Shown: positions 9,760 through 18,067 of the stretch, one piece after another
Numbering within the stretch: position 1 is the first letter of the stretch
How the letters are laid out: every line of letters starts with the position of its first letter
Program-made: the position numbers and the translations under genes
The notes under the pieces: generated by a model
What the model was told of the DNA's origin: nothing
Seen by the model: only the letters and a program-made list of their open reading frames with translations
Databases searched by the model: none
Source of the DNA: an uncultured Balneolaceae bacterium
Lineage (GTDB): Bacteria; Bacteroidota; Rhodothermia; Balneolales; Balneolaceae
Reading direction: 5' to 3'
DNA length: 37,294 nt
Assembly: GCA_937125285.1 (NCBI GenBank)
Contig: CAKZLH010000165.1
Span: 1 to 37,294 of the forward strand

Positions 9760-9847
9760 TCAGTGTTATGAATCAGTGTTTTTAAAATAGCCTTGAGTTT
9801 CAATGACAAGTGCTTAAAAAAACGCTGAAGTGCTTTAGAAACACTGA
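9760..9847. repeat. Octamer TCAGTGTT repeated in the divergent maf/DUF3098 promoter region
   Basis: TCAGTGTT occurs at 9760-9767 and 9773-9780 (13-base period) and in inverted form within AAACACTGA at 9839-9847. The related word AAGTGCTT appears twice between them. The three copies lie inside the 226-base space between two divergent operons, where operators would be expected. This is a visual pattern only; no known regulator motif is matched. Confidence 0.4.
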
Positions 9848-9909
9848 AAATGCTCTAATACCTTTAGCTAGAACTACTTATCAATTAGAATACGATTTTT
9901 TTTCTGCAT

Positions 9910-10155
9910 ATGGCAAAACCAAACCCAAAAAACTCACAAACGCCCATGTTTTTTTCAGCTTTTAACTACAAGCTCTTGGGTATAGCCGTGCTTCTCGTTG
10001 TGGGTGGTTTCACCGCCATGTATTTAGAAAATGAAGTGCAGGGTGTGATTTCATTATATATATCCCCCATTATCATTATGATAGGCTATGCGTTGGTCAT
10101 TTTTGCCATCATGAAACATGACCGAGACGAAGATAATGAAATGGGTACCGAGTAG
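9910..10155 (+). CDS. DUF3098 small membrane protein
   Basis: 81 residues. A polar N-terminus (MAKPNPKNSQTPMFFSAFNYKLLGI) is followed by two hydrophobic segments at roughly 27-43 and 49-68, and a short charged tail KHDRDEDNEMGTE, likely cytoplasmic. The FSAFNYKLLGIAVLLVVGGF pattern and the length fit DUF3098, a Bacteroidota family that, from memory, is often found near ftsX and uppP; neither is present here. First gene of a tight rightward operon: 3 bases separate its stop from the next start. Function unknown. Confidence 0.75.
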   Translation: MAKPNPKNSQTPMFFSAFNYKLLGIAVLLVVGGFTAMYLENEVQGVISLYISPIIIMIGYALVIFAIMKHDRDEDNEMGTE

Positions 10156-10158
10156 GCG

Positions 10159-10998
10159 GTGATTGATCGACTGACCAATATCTTTCTGTTATTTCTTCTC
10201 ATCGTCGGCTTTGTGTTGTTTGCCGATGCTTCTACCCAAGAAAGAGTATTGTGGGCAATTGTTGCGGGCGGAATCTTTGGAGCTCTGTCCTTTTTTTTAA
10301 ATTGGCTTACCTTGGATGGGGCTACTTCTGCTTGGCTGCTAGGGACCATTACCTTTGGAGTAGCTGGAGTAGAGGGAGCGGTTATTCTAATTTTCTTTTT
10401 TATCAGCAGCTCATTGCTTTCGAAAAATAGTGTACAAGTTGAAACGCACAGAGAGCTTAAATTTCGAAGAACGGGTGCTCAAGTTTGGGCCAATGGTTTT
10501 TGGTTTGGATTATTTTTACTGATGGAATTGTTTACTGGATTACAGATGATGCACATCGCGGCTATGGCTTCAATCGCCTTTGCTACCTCTGATACTTGGG
10601 CGTCTGAGGTAGGAGGGCAACACATCCAAGGTACAACCTGGTCACTTAAAAGTTTCGAAAAAGTAGCCCCTGGCACCGATGGAGCTATTAGTTTGGCAGG
10701 AAGTTTTTTTGCTCTCATCGGGGCTGCCTCCATAGGAGCATGGGTTTTTTTATTTAATTTCGAACAGTCTACTATGAAGGCATTACTTTCTGGGTTATTG
10801 GTGGGTACCATGGGTTTTATAGGCTGTTTTATCGATTCGTGGCTAGGAGCGCATTATCAAGGGCATCGCTTGGGTCTTATAAGTTCCCGGTTTTTTTCTT
10901 TTCATTTTTTGTATGTTGGCAACAATACGGTGAATTGGCTTGCGGCTGGTTTAACCAGTATGTTGAGCATTATAATTTACCTAATCATTCAGCTTTAG
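10159..10998 (+). CDS. DUF92 (TMEM19/VTE6-like) integral membrane protein
   Basis: 279 residues with about six or seven hydrophobic segments. Family hallmarks: TLDGATSAWLLGTITFGVAG (51-70), a cytoplasmic basic loop HRELKFRRTGAQVWANG (about 97-113), ATSDTWASEVG (about 142-152), VAPGTDGAIS (about 169-178), and GFIGCFIDSWLGAHYQ (about 219-234). Plant VTE6 members phosphorylate phytyl-phosphate, so a prenyl/phytyl-phosphate kinase-like activity on an isoprenoid is a reasonable but unproved guess. The start is GTG; no usable in-frame ATG lies nearby and the GTG is 3 bases after the DUF3098 stop. The stop is one base before the following symporter ATG. Confidence 0.85.
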   Translation: MIDRLTNIFLLFLLIVGFVLFADASTQERVLWAIVAGGIFGALSFFLNWLTLDGATSAWLLGTITFGVAGVEGAVILIFFFISSSLLSKNSVQVETHRELKFRRTGAQVWANGFWFGLFLLMELFTGLQMMHIAAMASIAFATSDTWASEVGGQHIQGTTWSLKSFEKVAPGTDGAISLAGSFFALIGAASIGAWVFLFNFEQSTMKALLSGLLVGTMGFIGCFIDSWLGAHYQGHRLGLISSRFFSFHFLYVGNNTVNWLAAGLTSMLSIIIYLIIQL

Positions 10999-10999
10999 T

Positions 11000-12301
11000 A
11001 TGTGGTATAAAAAGTTACATTGGCAAATCGTAATAGGATTAATCCTAGGACTCGTTTGGGGATTAGTATCTAGTTTAATTGGATGGAATGAATTCACTTC
11101 CGAGTTTATCAAGCCATTTGGAACCATATTTGTAAATCTGCTCAAACTTATTGCGGTTCCTTTGGTATTGGCTTCTTTGGTGGCGGGGGTTGCCAGTTTG
11201 AACGATACTACAAAACTTTCCAGAATGGGAGGCAAAACCGTTTTAATTTACCTCACAACGACCCTTTTGGCCATCACCATTGGTCTAGTCACAGTGAATC
11301 TATTAGCCCCTGGTAAGACACTTCCGGCTGAAACTACCCAGAGCCTTCAAGAAACCTATTCTAGTTCACTAGAGGATCGAAGTGCCTCTGCCGATGAAGT
11401 ACTTAATAGGGGGGTACTCGATTTTGTAGTGGATGTCGTCCCTGATAATTTCTTTGCGGCGGCCTCTGATAACGCCCGCATGTTGCAGGTGGTCTTTGTG
11501 GCCATATTATTGGGCGTTGGTATCATTCATATGGGAGGAGAGAAAGCTAAAACGCTCGTTACGGTCTTTGATGCCTTTAATGATGTGATCATTCTGATAG
11601 TGGAATTGATTATGAAAACAGCTCCTTTTGGAGTTTTTGCACTAATGGCGTCTCTTATTATTGATTTGGCAGGAGATGATATTGCAAAGGCCATTGAGTT
11701 GTTGGGGGCCTTGGGTTGGTACAGTGTTACTCTAATTATTGCACTCATACTTCACGTGTTATTGGTCTATAGCTCCATGTTCAAAATCTTTAGTAAGGAC
11801 TTAAATTTATTTCAATTCTTTAAAGCCATTCGTCCGGCTATGCTGTTGGGTTTTAGCACGAGTTCAAGTTCTGCGACGCTGCCAGTAACCATGGAACGAG
11901 TAGAAAAAAATCTAGGTGTAGATGAAGAGGTTTCCAGCTTTGTATTACCCGTTGGCGCCACTATAAATATGGACGGGACTAGTGTGTATCAGGCAATTGC
12001 CGCAGTATTCATTGCTCAGGCCTTGGGAATGGATTTAACTATTGCCCAGCAGCTAATGATTGTTGTAACCGCTGCCGCTGCGTCGGTTGGAGCGGCTGGA
12101 GTTCCGGGAGCAGGTATTGTGATGCTGGTTGTAGTTTTGGAAACCATACAAGTTCCAACCGCAGGGATAGCCCTCATATTGGGGGTAGATCGTATATTGG
12201 ATATGTGCCGAACAGTAGTCAATGTTACGGGCGATGCGGCTGTCGCCTATGTAGTAGCCGCTACCGAAGGTTTGCTCAATGAACCTAATTTAGAAGATTG
12301 A
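11000..12301 (+). CDS. Dicarboxylate/amino acid:cation symporter (DAACS/GltP family)
   Basis: Inner-membrane secondary transporter importing glutamate, aspartate or C4-dicarboxylates with Na+ or H+. 433 residues with the elevator-fold signatures: the serine-rich hairpin tip GFSTSSSSATLPVTMERVE (about 288-306), FVLPVGATINMDGTSVYQ (about 314-331, the NMDGT cation site), the second hairpin SVGAAGVPGAGIVML and DRILDMCRTVVNVTGDAA, where Asp and Arg bind substrate. The loop around 100-130 is rich in Ser/Thr/Glu and probably extracytoplasmic. It starts one base after the DUF92 stop, so it is co-transcribed with DUF3098 and DUF92; the functional connection is not obvious. Confidence 0.93.
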   Translation: MWYKKLHWQIVIGLILGLVWGLVSSLIGWNEFTSEFIKPFGTIFVNLLKLIAVPLVLASLVAGVASLNDTTKLSRMGGKTVLIYLTTTLLAITIGLVTVNLLAPGKTLPAETTQSLQETYSSSLEDRSASADEVLNRGVLDFVVDVVPDNFFAAASDNARMLQVVFVAILLGVGIIHMGGEKAKTLVTVFDAFNDVIILIVELIMKTAPFGVFALMASLIIDLAGDDIAKAIELLGALGWYSVTLIIALILHVLLVYSSMFKIFSKDLNLFQFFKAIRPAMLLGFSTSSSSATLPVTMERVEKNLGVDEEVSSFVLPVGATINMDGTSVYQAIAAVFIAQALGMDLTIAQQLMIVVTAAAASVGAAGVPGAGIVMLVVVLETIQVPTAGIALILGVDRILDMCRTVVNVTGDAAVAYVVAATEGLLNEPNLED

Positions 12302-12363
12302 GTTCTCGAAAAGTTTTCTTACATAAAATTTTAATACATAAGCACTAACTAATTCATACCTAA

Positions 12364-13182
12364 ATGAACACGAAGCTAATTCAGGGAGTAGAGGTCCCTG
12401 AGCTAGGTTTGGGTACCTACAAATTGATTGGAAATCAAGGCGAACAAACGATTAAAAATGCGCTTCGCTTAGGGTACCGACATATTGATACCGCTCAAGA
12501 ATATCGAAACGAAGCCGAGGTTGGTCGTGCCATCAAAGCTTCTCACATAAGTAGGGATCAATTATTTGTAACCACCAAGGTGGAGAGAAGTTTATTGGAG
12601 CCTGAGAAGCTGATGCTTTCTGTGGAAGCATCTCTGTTAAAACTTCAAATGGAATACGTCGATTTACTGCTCATTCATTGGCCTAATCCACAGATTCCGT
12701 TGAATGAGAGCCTTGAAGCTATGCAGATTTTAAAGGAGCAAGGTAAGGCGGTACATATTGGGGTCAGTAATTTCCCGATGAAATTACTTCGGCAAGCCAT
12801 GGAAGATTTTTCGGCCCCCATATTTTGCAATCAGGTAGAATACCATGCCCTTTTGGGTCAATTTGACTTGTTGGACTATGCTTCGGAACATGATTTGTTG
12901 GTAACGGCCTATAGTCCCTTAGCCCAAGGAAGGCTGATATCGCATCCTACATTAAACGAAATTGCAAAAAAATACGATAAAACCGCTAGTCAAGTGGCCT
13001 TAAAGTGGTTAGTTGAACAAGAACAGGTTGTTGCGATTCCTAAAGCAACCAGTGAACAACATCTTCTTGAGAATTTGGATGCCCTTAGTTTCGATTTAGA
13101 GGATGATGATTTTTATGCCATCGATGATTTAGATAAGACTACTCGCATCGTTACACCTGATTTTGCTCCTGATTGGGATTGA
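12364..13182 (+). CDS. Aldo/keto reductase, DkgB-like
   Basis: NADPH-dependent cytoplasmic oxidoreductase reducing aldehydes or ketones to alcohols. 272 residues, a single TIM barrel. The catalytic tetrad is complete: Asp42 and Tyr47 in HIDTAQEYRNE, Lys72 in TTKVER and His105 in LLIHWPNP. The coenzyme-site pattern VAIPKATSEQHLLENL follows near residue 219. The C-terminus RIVTPDFAPDWD closely resembles that of E. coli DkgB (2,5-diketo-D-gluconate reductase B/methylglyoxal reductase), so detoxification of small reactive carbonyls is a fair guess; the substrate is not settled by sequence. It begins 62 bases after the symporter and ends 11 bases from the convergent thioesterase gene. Confidence 0.93.
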   Translation: MNTKLIQGVEVPELGLGTYKLIGNQGEQTIKNALRLGYRHIDTAQEYRNEAEVGRAIKASHISRDQLFVTTKVERSLLEPEKLMLSVEASLLKLQMEYVDLLLIHWPNPQIPLNESLEAMQILKEQGKAVHIGVSNFPMKLLRQAMEDFSAPIFCNQVEYHALLGQFDLLDYASEHDLLVTAYSPLAQGRLISHPTLNEIAKKYDKTASQVALKWLVEQEQVVAIPKATSEQHLLENLDALSFDLEDDDFYAIDDLDKTTRIVTPDFAPDWD

Positions 13183-13193
13183 TTAACCTCCCT

Positions 13194-13916
13194 TTAACTC
13201 CATTCGGCTAGGGCAATTACTTGCTTGGAAGCATCAAGTATTTGCAATTGTTGCTGATAACGTTCCACAGTAATGCTTTGCTGGGCGTATAGTTCACGTA
13301 AAAAAACCACGTCTAATTCACATAGATCTTGGCGTTCCTCCTCGGTTAATATTTCTAGTAGCCAATCCAGATAGTGGGTATTGTTTACATGTTTATTCAT
13401 GTCCAGATGATAGGAATGAGTTTGAAAGGTCATGCTACTTTCGGCAGCCATCGAATCAAAAGGTTTTAGGCGTCTAGTGGTGGCCTCAAGTACGAGTGGT
13501 CTATCCGAAAATGTTCGCTTGGTAAGATTCTCCGGAATCCGGGTAGCCTTTCGGCTCTTTAAGTCCAAGACCATCCAATAACTTAGAGAGCGGACCAATG
13601 GCTGATCCTCGGAATCTAAGATCTCATAGTTTCTATAGGCCCTAATGGCGTCTCCTAATGCTGGCCAAGTATTAATTTGTATCTCTTCTCTCCACTTGGG
13701 CATTCGCTGAATATAGATGTGCAGACGATGAAGGACCCAACTCAATTTCTGAGCATGCATATCGGTAATATCAAAGGCCAATGATCGGGCGTTATTTCCC
13801 GCTACTTCTTGTAGTAATTTGGCTAATGCGCTCATATGCATGCCTTGATGAGGAGCTGTTTCAGAAGCACGAACAATAAAATTTTCTTGATGGATATGTT
13901 TGTCTTTAGAAGCCAT
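13194..13916 (-). CDS. Acyl-ACP thioesterase (FatA/FatB-like, double hot-dog)
   Basis: Cytoplasmic hydrolase predicted to release free fatty acid from acyl-ACP. 240 residues, typical for bacterial members of Pfam acyl-ACP_TE with two hot-dog folds. N-terminal fold: HIHQENFIVRASETAPHQGMHMSALAKLLQEVAGNNAR includes the long helix; then INTWPALGDAIRAYRNYEI and YWMVLDLKSRKATRIP. The second fold has LDMNKHVNNTHYLDW (171-185) with Asp172, Asn174 and His176 corresponding to the catalytic Asp/Asn/His of plant thioesterases. Single gene, divergent from the B12 locus; the ATG gives MASKDKHIHQENF. No fatty-acid genes adjoin, apart from the distant LuxC-like reductase at the window start. Confidence 0.88.
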   Translation of the reverse strand: MASKDKHIHQENFIVRASETAPHQGMHMSALAKLLQEVAGNNARSLAFDITDMHAQKLSWVLHRLHIYIQRMPKWREEIQINTWPALGDAIRAYRNYEILDSEDQPLVRSLSYWMVLDLKSRKATRIPENLTKRTFSDRPLVLEATTRRLKPFDSMAAESSMTFQTHSYHLDMNKHVNNTHYLDWLLEILTEEERQDLCELDVVFLRELYAQQSITVERYQQQLQILDASKQVIALAEWS

Positions 13917-14039
13917 TTGGTGTATTAAATCCTAGAATTATTCAAAAATAGTGTAACCAATCTAGCTTTTAATTACCAATGTATAGAATCATTTTGCATT
14001 GTTTAGCAATCCTCCTATATTCCTTTACTCTTTGAAATA

Positions 14040-14222
14040 GTGATGGTTCTTTTAACAGAGATGAAAAGGGAATCCGGTGTAAATCTGGAGCTGTACCCGC
14101 AACTGTAATTCCGATAAGTACTCCGATAGGATACTAGAACAAAACTTAGAGCATATCTTGCCACTGTTACTCGCTAACGGGAAGGCCTCTAAGTGGAAAA
14201 GTCAGGAGACCTGCCATCAACG
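14040..14222 (+). promoter_or_regulatory. Cobalamin (B12) riboswitch
   Basis: An RNA element that binds adenosyl- or other cobalamins and represses downstream expression when B12 is plentiful. The conserved core is readable in order: GGTTCTTTTAACAG at 14045-14058, AGGGAATCCGGTGTAAATC at about 14068-14086, GAGCTGTACCCGCAACTGTAA to about 14108, GCCACTG at about 14160, CGGGAAGGCC at about 14178-14187, and the B12 box AAGTCAGGAGACCTGCC at 14199-14215. These match the RF00174 consensus as I know it. It lies about 120 bases upstream of a TonB-dependent receptor, which is the usual B12-regulated arrangement and supports assigning the receptor to corrinoid uptake. Confidence 0.95.
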
Positions 14223-14240
14223 CATCGATCGCATCTATTT

Positions 14241-14275
14241 CTCAGGAAATTTTCGGGAGCTAGAATTTCCGTGAG
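14241..14275 (+). promoter_or_regulatory. Long hairpin after the riboswitch, candidate expression platform
   Basis: CTCAGGAAATT (14241-14251) pairs with AATTTCC-G-TGAG (14264-14275), an 11-bp stem with a single bulged G and a 12-base loop. It sits 19 bases after the B12 box and about 65 bases before the receptor start. No T-run follows, so it is not an obvious intrinsic terminator; it may act in switching, RNA stability or another form of control. Switching partners were not modelled. Confidence 0.5.
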
Positions 14276-14339
14276 CAACAAAAAGCCACTATAGAATACA
14301 AAATGGTAATCCATAGCTGGTAACACTCTAATACTATTA

Positions 14340-16412
14340 TTGTTGATACGTTCAAAAGAATTTAAAGGCAACGGCCAAAGTACGCCCCATTCATTCCTAG
14401 GGTTCTTGCTGTTGTTGTGTCTAGCCGGTTCACCCGAACGGCTGCAGGCTCAGGACAATTTCGAGCTAGGTATTAGAGCATACCGTATCGCAATGGAAAA
14501 CCAGCATGAGTCGTCGGACACCATACGAATTCTACAGCTTGATCCCCTCCAAGTGCAAGCAACCAGCCTTGAGAGAGACCTTAGAACCATAGGTCAATAC
14601 AGTAATCACGTGTCAAAAAAATGGTTGGAAGGCCAAAATTTCGGGCATTTAGGTGAGATAGCTCAAGCTTTTAGCTCGGCCTATGTACAAACCAATGGCC
14701 CTGGAACCTTATCATTAATTGCTCAGCGTGGACTTTCTTCCTCTCGAACACAATTGATCTGGAGGGGTTTCGGATTGAACCATCCCATGCTCGGAGTTAC
14801 AGATGTCTCTTTGCTTAGCTCAGAACTCTTTGATGGTGTGGTTTTTAGTCCAGGATTGGGAAATAGTCGTTATGGGCAAACGGGTGCTGGGTCCGTTCAT
14901 TTATTGCATGAATCAGGTAACGAAAGATCAGATATCATACAGTATAGCCTAGGTTCCTTTGGCACTAGAAAATGGTCCTTGGGGGTCGGAAATACCACCG
15001 AAAAAACTCGTTGGGATCTTAGATTTCATGAATCTACGGCCGCAAATGATTTTCTTTATCAAAAAAGGGTTTTTGATCCTGCTCAAAAAAAGATTGTTCA
15101 AAAAAGCTTCAGAAGAGAACACAATGAAACCGAAAAAAGAGCCATGATGATGATGGTTTCTCATGTGTTATCCTCGAGGTGGGACTATGAGTCGGCCCTA
15201 TGGCTCTATGAACAATCGAACCAAATACCCGGTTCAATCCTAGCGCCATCTCCCAATGCCAGCCAGGAAGATGGATTTATTCGCTGGGTGCAGAAAATCT
15301 CTGGTGGAAAACAAAATCGGTGGGAACTGAGCCATTTCTATCAGGCGCAGCAACTGGATTATCGGGACTTAGACAAACGCATTGCAAGTGACAGTAACAT
15401 CCAATCCCATATACTTCGAGTCAATCACCAAAGCTACAGCAGCGATGCACTACTGATACAATCTCTGGTTGAAGGGGGGTATTTCCGAGTGCAGAGCTCC
15501 GATTATAGGGCATTAAAGGAACGTTATTATGCTGCTCATTATCAAAGTCTTCTTTTTCGTGCATCCGAAAAGTTTTTGCTGCGAATGGATGCAAAACAGC
15601 AATGGCAAAGCGATGCTGCTTGGCATTGGACCGCTTCTGCTGGAATTGAATACCGTCCAATTTCTCGGTCTGTAATCTTTGTCCAAAGTGGAAAACAGAC
15701 CGTGATACCAACTTTCAATGATTTGTATTGGCCCCTTTATGGAAATCCCAATCTGAAACCTGAGGATGTGTGGTCTTTAGAGGGTGGCTTAAAATGGAAT
15801 CTATTTGATGCTGAGATGGGAACTTCCGTTTGGGATCTGAATGCGCACCTTGGGTATTATTATAATCGTATTAATGATGGAATTCGTTGGTTACCCGATG
15901 ACCAAGGTCAATCCAGACCTAATAATATTGAGTCTTTAACTTCACAGGGAGTGGAATGGAGTCTAGATGTCGAAGCGGACTTTGGCCAATGGTCTTGGCT
16001 CTTAAGAAGTGGTGTTTATCAGACCTTGGCCAGCATCAACAAAGCGAGATATCCAAATGATCCAGCTTTAGGAAAACAGCTAAGATATACTCCAGAGTGG
16101 CAATATAAGCACCATAGTCGATTGGCCTTTAAACGCTGGGCATGGGTGGTTTCCCATCAACATGTAGGGCAGCGGTACAGCAGTGCGGATCACTCCAGTC
16201 CTTTTGATCCACTGAATTCATTTGGAGAGTGGAATACATCGCTTAGTTGGTCGCCAAGAGTATTGAAACGTGAGCTATTGTTCCAAATAGAAGTAAAAAA
16301 TGTATTGGATCAGAAGTACCAACAGGTATTACACTATCCTATGCCAGGCCGGCACCTATACGTAAGAATCCAAATCAAGCAATTTCAACCCGGAAAAAAC
16401 ACCTATGAATAA
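14340..16412 (+). CDS. btuB: TonB-dependent outer-membrane receptor, BtuB-like (corrinoid uptake)
   Basis: 690 residues. The signal peptide has basic residues, then SFLGFLLLLCLAG and a likely cleavage near LQAQ. A plug domain follows (LDPLQVQATSLERDL..., VQTNGPGTLSLIAQRGLSSSRTQLIWRG, GTGAGS-like YGQTGAGSVHLL), then a 22-strand-type barrel rich in alternating aromatic residues, ending in a family C-terminus with KNVLDQKYQQVLHYPMPGRHLYV and a terminal hydrophobic strand. Corrinoid specificity is inferred from the riboswitch upstream, not from the protein. The start is odd: the frame is open from 14310 but has no ATG; TTG at 14340 (or 14343) gives a sensible signal peptide, so TTG initiation is proposed. 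It overlaps the next gene by 8 bases. No carboxypeptidase-like N-terminal extension (SusC type) is visible. Energy partners TonB/ExbBD and a BtuFCD transporter are not in the window. Confidence 0.85.
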   Translation: MLIRSKEFKGNGQSTPHSFLGFLLLLCLAGSPERLQAQDNFELGIRAYRIAMENQHESSDTIRILQLDPLQVQATSLERDLRTIGQYSNHVSKKWLEGQNFGHLGEIAQAFSSAYVQTNGPGTLSLIAQRGLSSSRTQLIWRGFGLNHPMLGVTDVSLLSSELFDGVVFSPGLGNSRYGQTGAGSVHLLHESGNERSDIIQYSLGSFGTRKWSLGVGNTTEKTRWDLRFHESTAANDFLYQKRVFDPAQKKIVQKSFRREHNETEKRAMMMMVSHVLSSRWDYESALWLYEQSNQIPGSILAPSPNASQEDGFIRWVQKISGGKQNRWELSHFYQAQQLDYRDLDKRIASDSNIQSHILRVNHQSYSSDALLIQSLVEGGYFRVQSSDYRALKERYYAAHYQSLLFRASEKFLLRMDAKQQWQSDAAWHWTASAGIEYRPISRSVIFVQSGKQTVIPTFNDLYWPLYGNPNLKPEDVWSLEGGLKWNLFDAEMGTSVWDLNAHLGYYYNRINDGIRWLPDDQGQSRPNNIESLTSQGVEWSLDVEADFGQWSWLLRSGVYQTLASINKARYPNDPALGKQLRYTPEWQYKHHSRLAFKRWAWVVSHQHVGQRYSSADHSSPFDPLNSFGEWNTSLSWSPRVLKRELLFQIEVKNVLDQKYQQVLHYPMPGRHLYVRIQIKQFQPGKNTYE

Positions 16413-17781
16413 ACAATCTCAAATGAAATCTGTTCTAAGTATCTTAACCTTTGTACTATTTTCTGGTATAGTGACGGCCCAGCAATCTACTCGAGTAGAG
16501 CGGGTATTGGTGGGTAATGAGGGAGGATTCGGCGCTTCAAATGCTACAATTAGCGTAATTAATCCTGAATCTGAAAAAAGCTCTGATGGAGTCTTTCTTT
16601 CGGCGAATGGTTTGGGCTTGGGTGATGTGCTGCAGAGCATGAATCGAGTTAATAATCAGATTTATGCGGTAATGAATAATTCCTCCTCCATCGTGATAAT
16701 GAATGCGGAAAGCTACCTGCAGGAGGGGCTCATAGATTTGGGTGCCGGTGCATCCCCACGACGTATGGTCATGATTGATGAAGCCACGGCCTATGTATCT
16801 GACTTATATGCCAATGCTTTGCATGTGATTGATCTTGGTACGGGACAAGCCAGAGACTCTAAAATTCGGGTGGGAAATGGACCAGAGTATCTATTGAAGG
16901 TGGGTCAAGAGGTGTTGGTTTCGAATTTTGGATTTGGGCAGGATAGCACCGTTATGGTAATCAACAGCGTAACCCATCAGGTTACAGATACCTTGGTCTT
17001 GGCTTCAGGGCCTGCCGAAATGATCTTGGATACCGATGGAAGCGTGTGGGTAATATGTACCGGTTATGCAGGTGATTATGATGAAAACTGGAATTTGATT
17101 GAAGGTACCCAACGACCGGGGGGAATTTTTCGCCTTAATAAGCAAGATGAAAGCGAAGACTGGCTAGTGGAAAAGCACCACGAGTTGGAGACGGCGAGTA
17201 CTCAGCTAGGGTATTCTTCAACCCGAAAAGAACTCTACCTTCAGTCCAATGGTGTCAGGAGCTTTGATCTTCGGGAATTAACCCTTAAAGAGGAAGTTAT
17301 GCTCGAGGGGAGTTTTTACTCTATGTATTATGAGCCTGTGTTGGATTACCTATTTTTGGCTGATGCTAAAGACTATGTGAGTGCAGGAACGGTGAGCACT
17401 TGGAGCCTAGATGAACAGAAAGTCATGCAAGAATATACGGTGGGAATTATTCCTAGTAGCTTTTTAGCCTTGTATGAGGAATCGGCTACTGTGTCATATG
17501 AGGAAAAGACCTGGCCTAGGGAGTTTGTATTAGGTCAAAACTATCCCAATCCATTTAATCCATCGACTCGTATTCCAATCGAATTATTCACCAGTGGTCA
17601 ACTTCGTGTAAACATTATTAATTCACTAGGGCAAAAAGTATCCAGCCTAACCGATCAAAGCTATCCTGCGGGTAGACATTTGATCGAGTTTCACGCCAGA
17701 AATCTGCCTTCAGGTGTATACTTCGTACAGGCTTTTTTTAATGAACAGCAGCACTTTAGCAAAATTATATTACTGAAATAG
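16405..17781 (+). CDS. Secreted YncE/BtuG-like beta-propeller protein with C-terminal sorting domain
   Basis: 458 residues. A signal peptide (core SVLSILTFVLFSGIVTAQ) precedes about 340 residues of repeating short strands typical of a YncE/DUF5074-style beta-propeller: GNEGGFGASNATISVINPES (37-56), NQIYAVMNNSSSIVIMN, ATAYVSDLYANALHVIDLGTG, GQEVLVSNFGFGQDSTVMVINSVTHQ and GSVWVICTGY. From about residue 376 comes GQNYPNPFNPSTRIPIEL plus an Ig-like module ending FSKIILLK, a type IX-secretion-like sorting domain. The ATG overlaps the end of the receptor gene, so it is under the B12 riboswitch. Bacteroides BtuG, a surface propeller lipoprotein partnering BtuB, is the closest functional analogue I know; corrinoid binding here is inferred. 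ATG at 16423 is an alternative start. Confidence 0.8.
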   Translation: MNKQSQMKSVLSILTFVLFSGIVTAQQSTRVERVLVGNEGGFGASNATISVINPESEKSSDGVFLSANGLGLGDVLQSMNRVNNQIYAVMNNSSSIVIMNAESYLQEGLIDLGAGASPRRMVMIDEATAYVSDLYANALHVIDLGTGQARDSKIRVGNGPEYLLKVGQEVLVSNFGFGQDSTVMVINSVTHQVTDTLVLASGPAEMILDTDGSVWVICTGYAGDYDENWNLIEGTQRPGGIFRLNKQDESEDWLVEKHHELETASTQLGYSSTRKELYLQSNGVRSFDLRELTLKEEVMLEGSFYSMYYEPVLDYLFLADAKDYVSAGTVSTWSLDEQKVMQEYTVGIIPSSFLALYEESATVSYEEKTWPREFVLGQNYPNPFNPSTRIPIELFTSGQLRVNIINSLGQKVSSLTDQSYPAGRHLIEFHARNLPSGVYFVQAFFNEQQHFSKIILLK

Positions 17782-17807
17782 TAGGCTCTCTTGATATACC
17801 TATTATT
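17777..17807 (+). terminator. Hairpin at the end of the B12-uptake operon
   Basis: AATAGTAGG (17777-17785) pairs with CCTATTATT (17799-17807) over nine positions, one a G-T wobble, with a 13-base loop. It overlaps the stop codon of the propeller gene. No T-run follows directly, so it may mark the 3' end of the transcript rather than be a strong intrinsic terminator. Confidence 0.35.
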
Positions 17808-17890
17808 GATGGTGTTAAAATTAAATAATTACATTTTTAAATTATACTATGTAATTATATGAATTTAATTTTAAAATGAAATAATTATTA

Positions 17891-17899
17891 TGTGGATAA
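17891..17899 (-). promoter_or_regulatory. DnaA box 1
   Basis: TGTGGATAA on the given strand reads TTATCCACA on the other, a perfect match to the TTATNCACA DnaA box. It lies about 350 bases upstream of nrdJ at the start of the AT-rich spacer. DnaA control of ribonucleotide reductase genes is established in E. coli and B. subtilis. Confidence 0.55.
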
Positions 17900-18067
17900 C
17901 TTTTCCGAGTTGTTACAATTGTAAGTTTTCACCGAAAAAACCCATTTTTTATTCATTTTAAGCTATTAATTAGATTTTATCTAAAAAATTTCATATTTAA
18001 ATATATAATAAAAAATTCCACATCTAAATTTATTAATACCCCTATTTTTTGTGACTGCATTTGCCGA

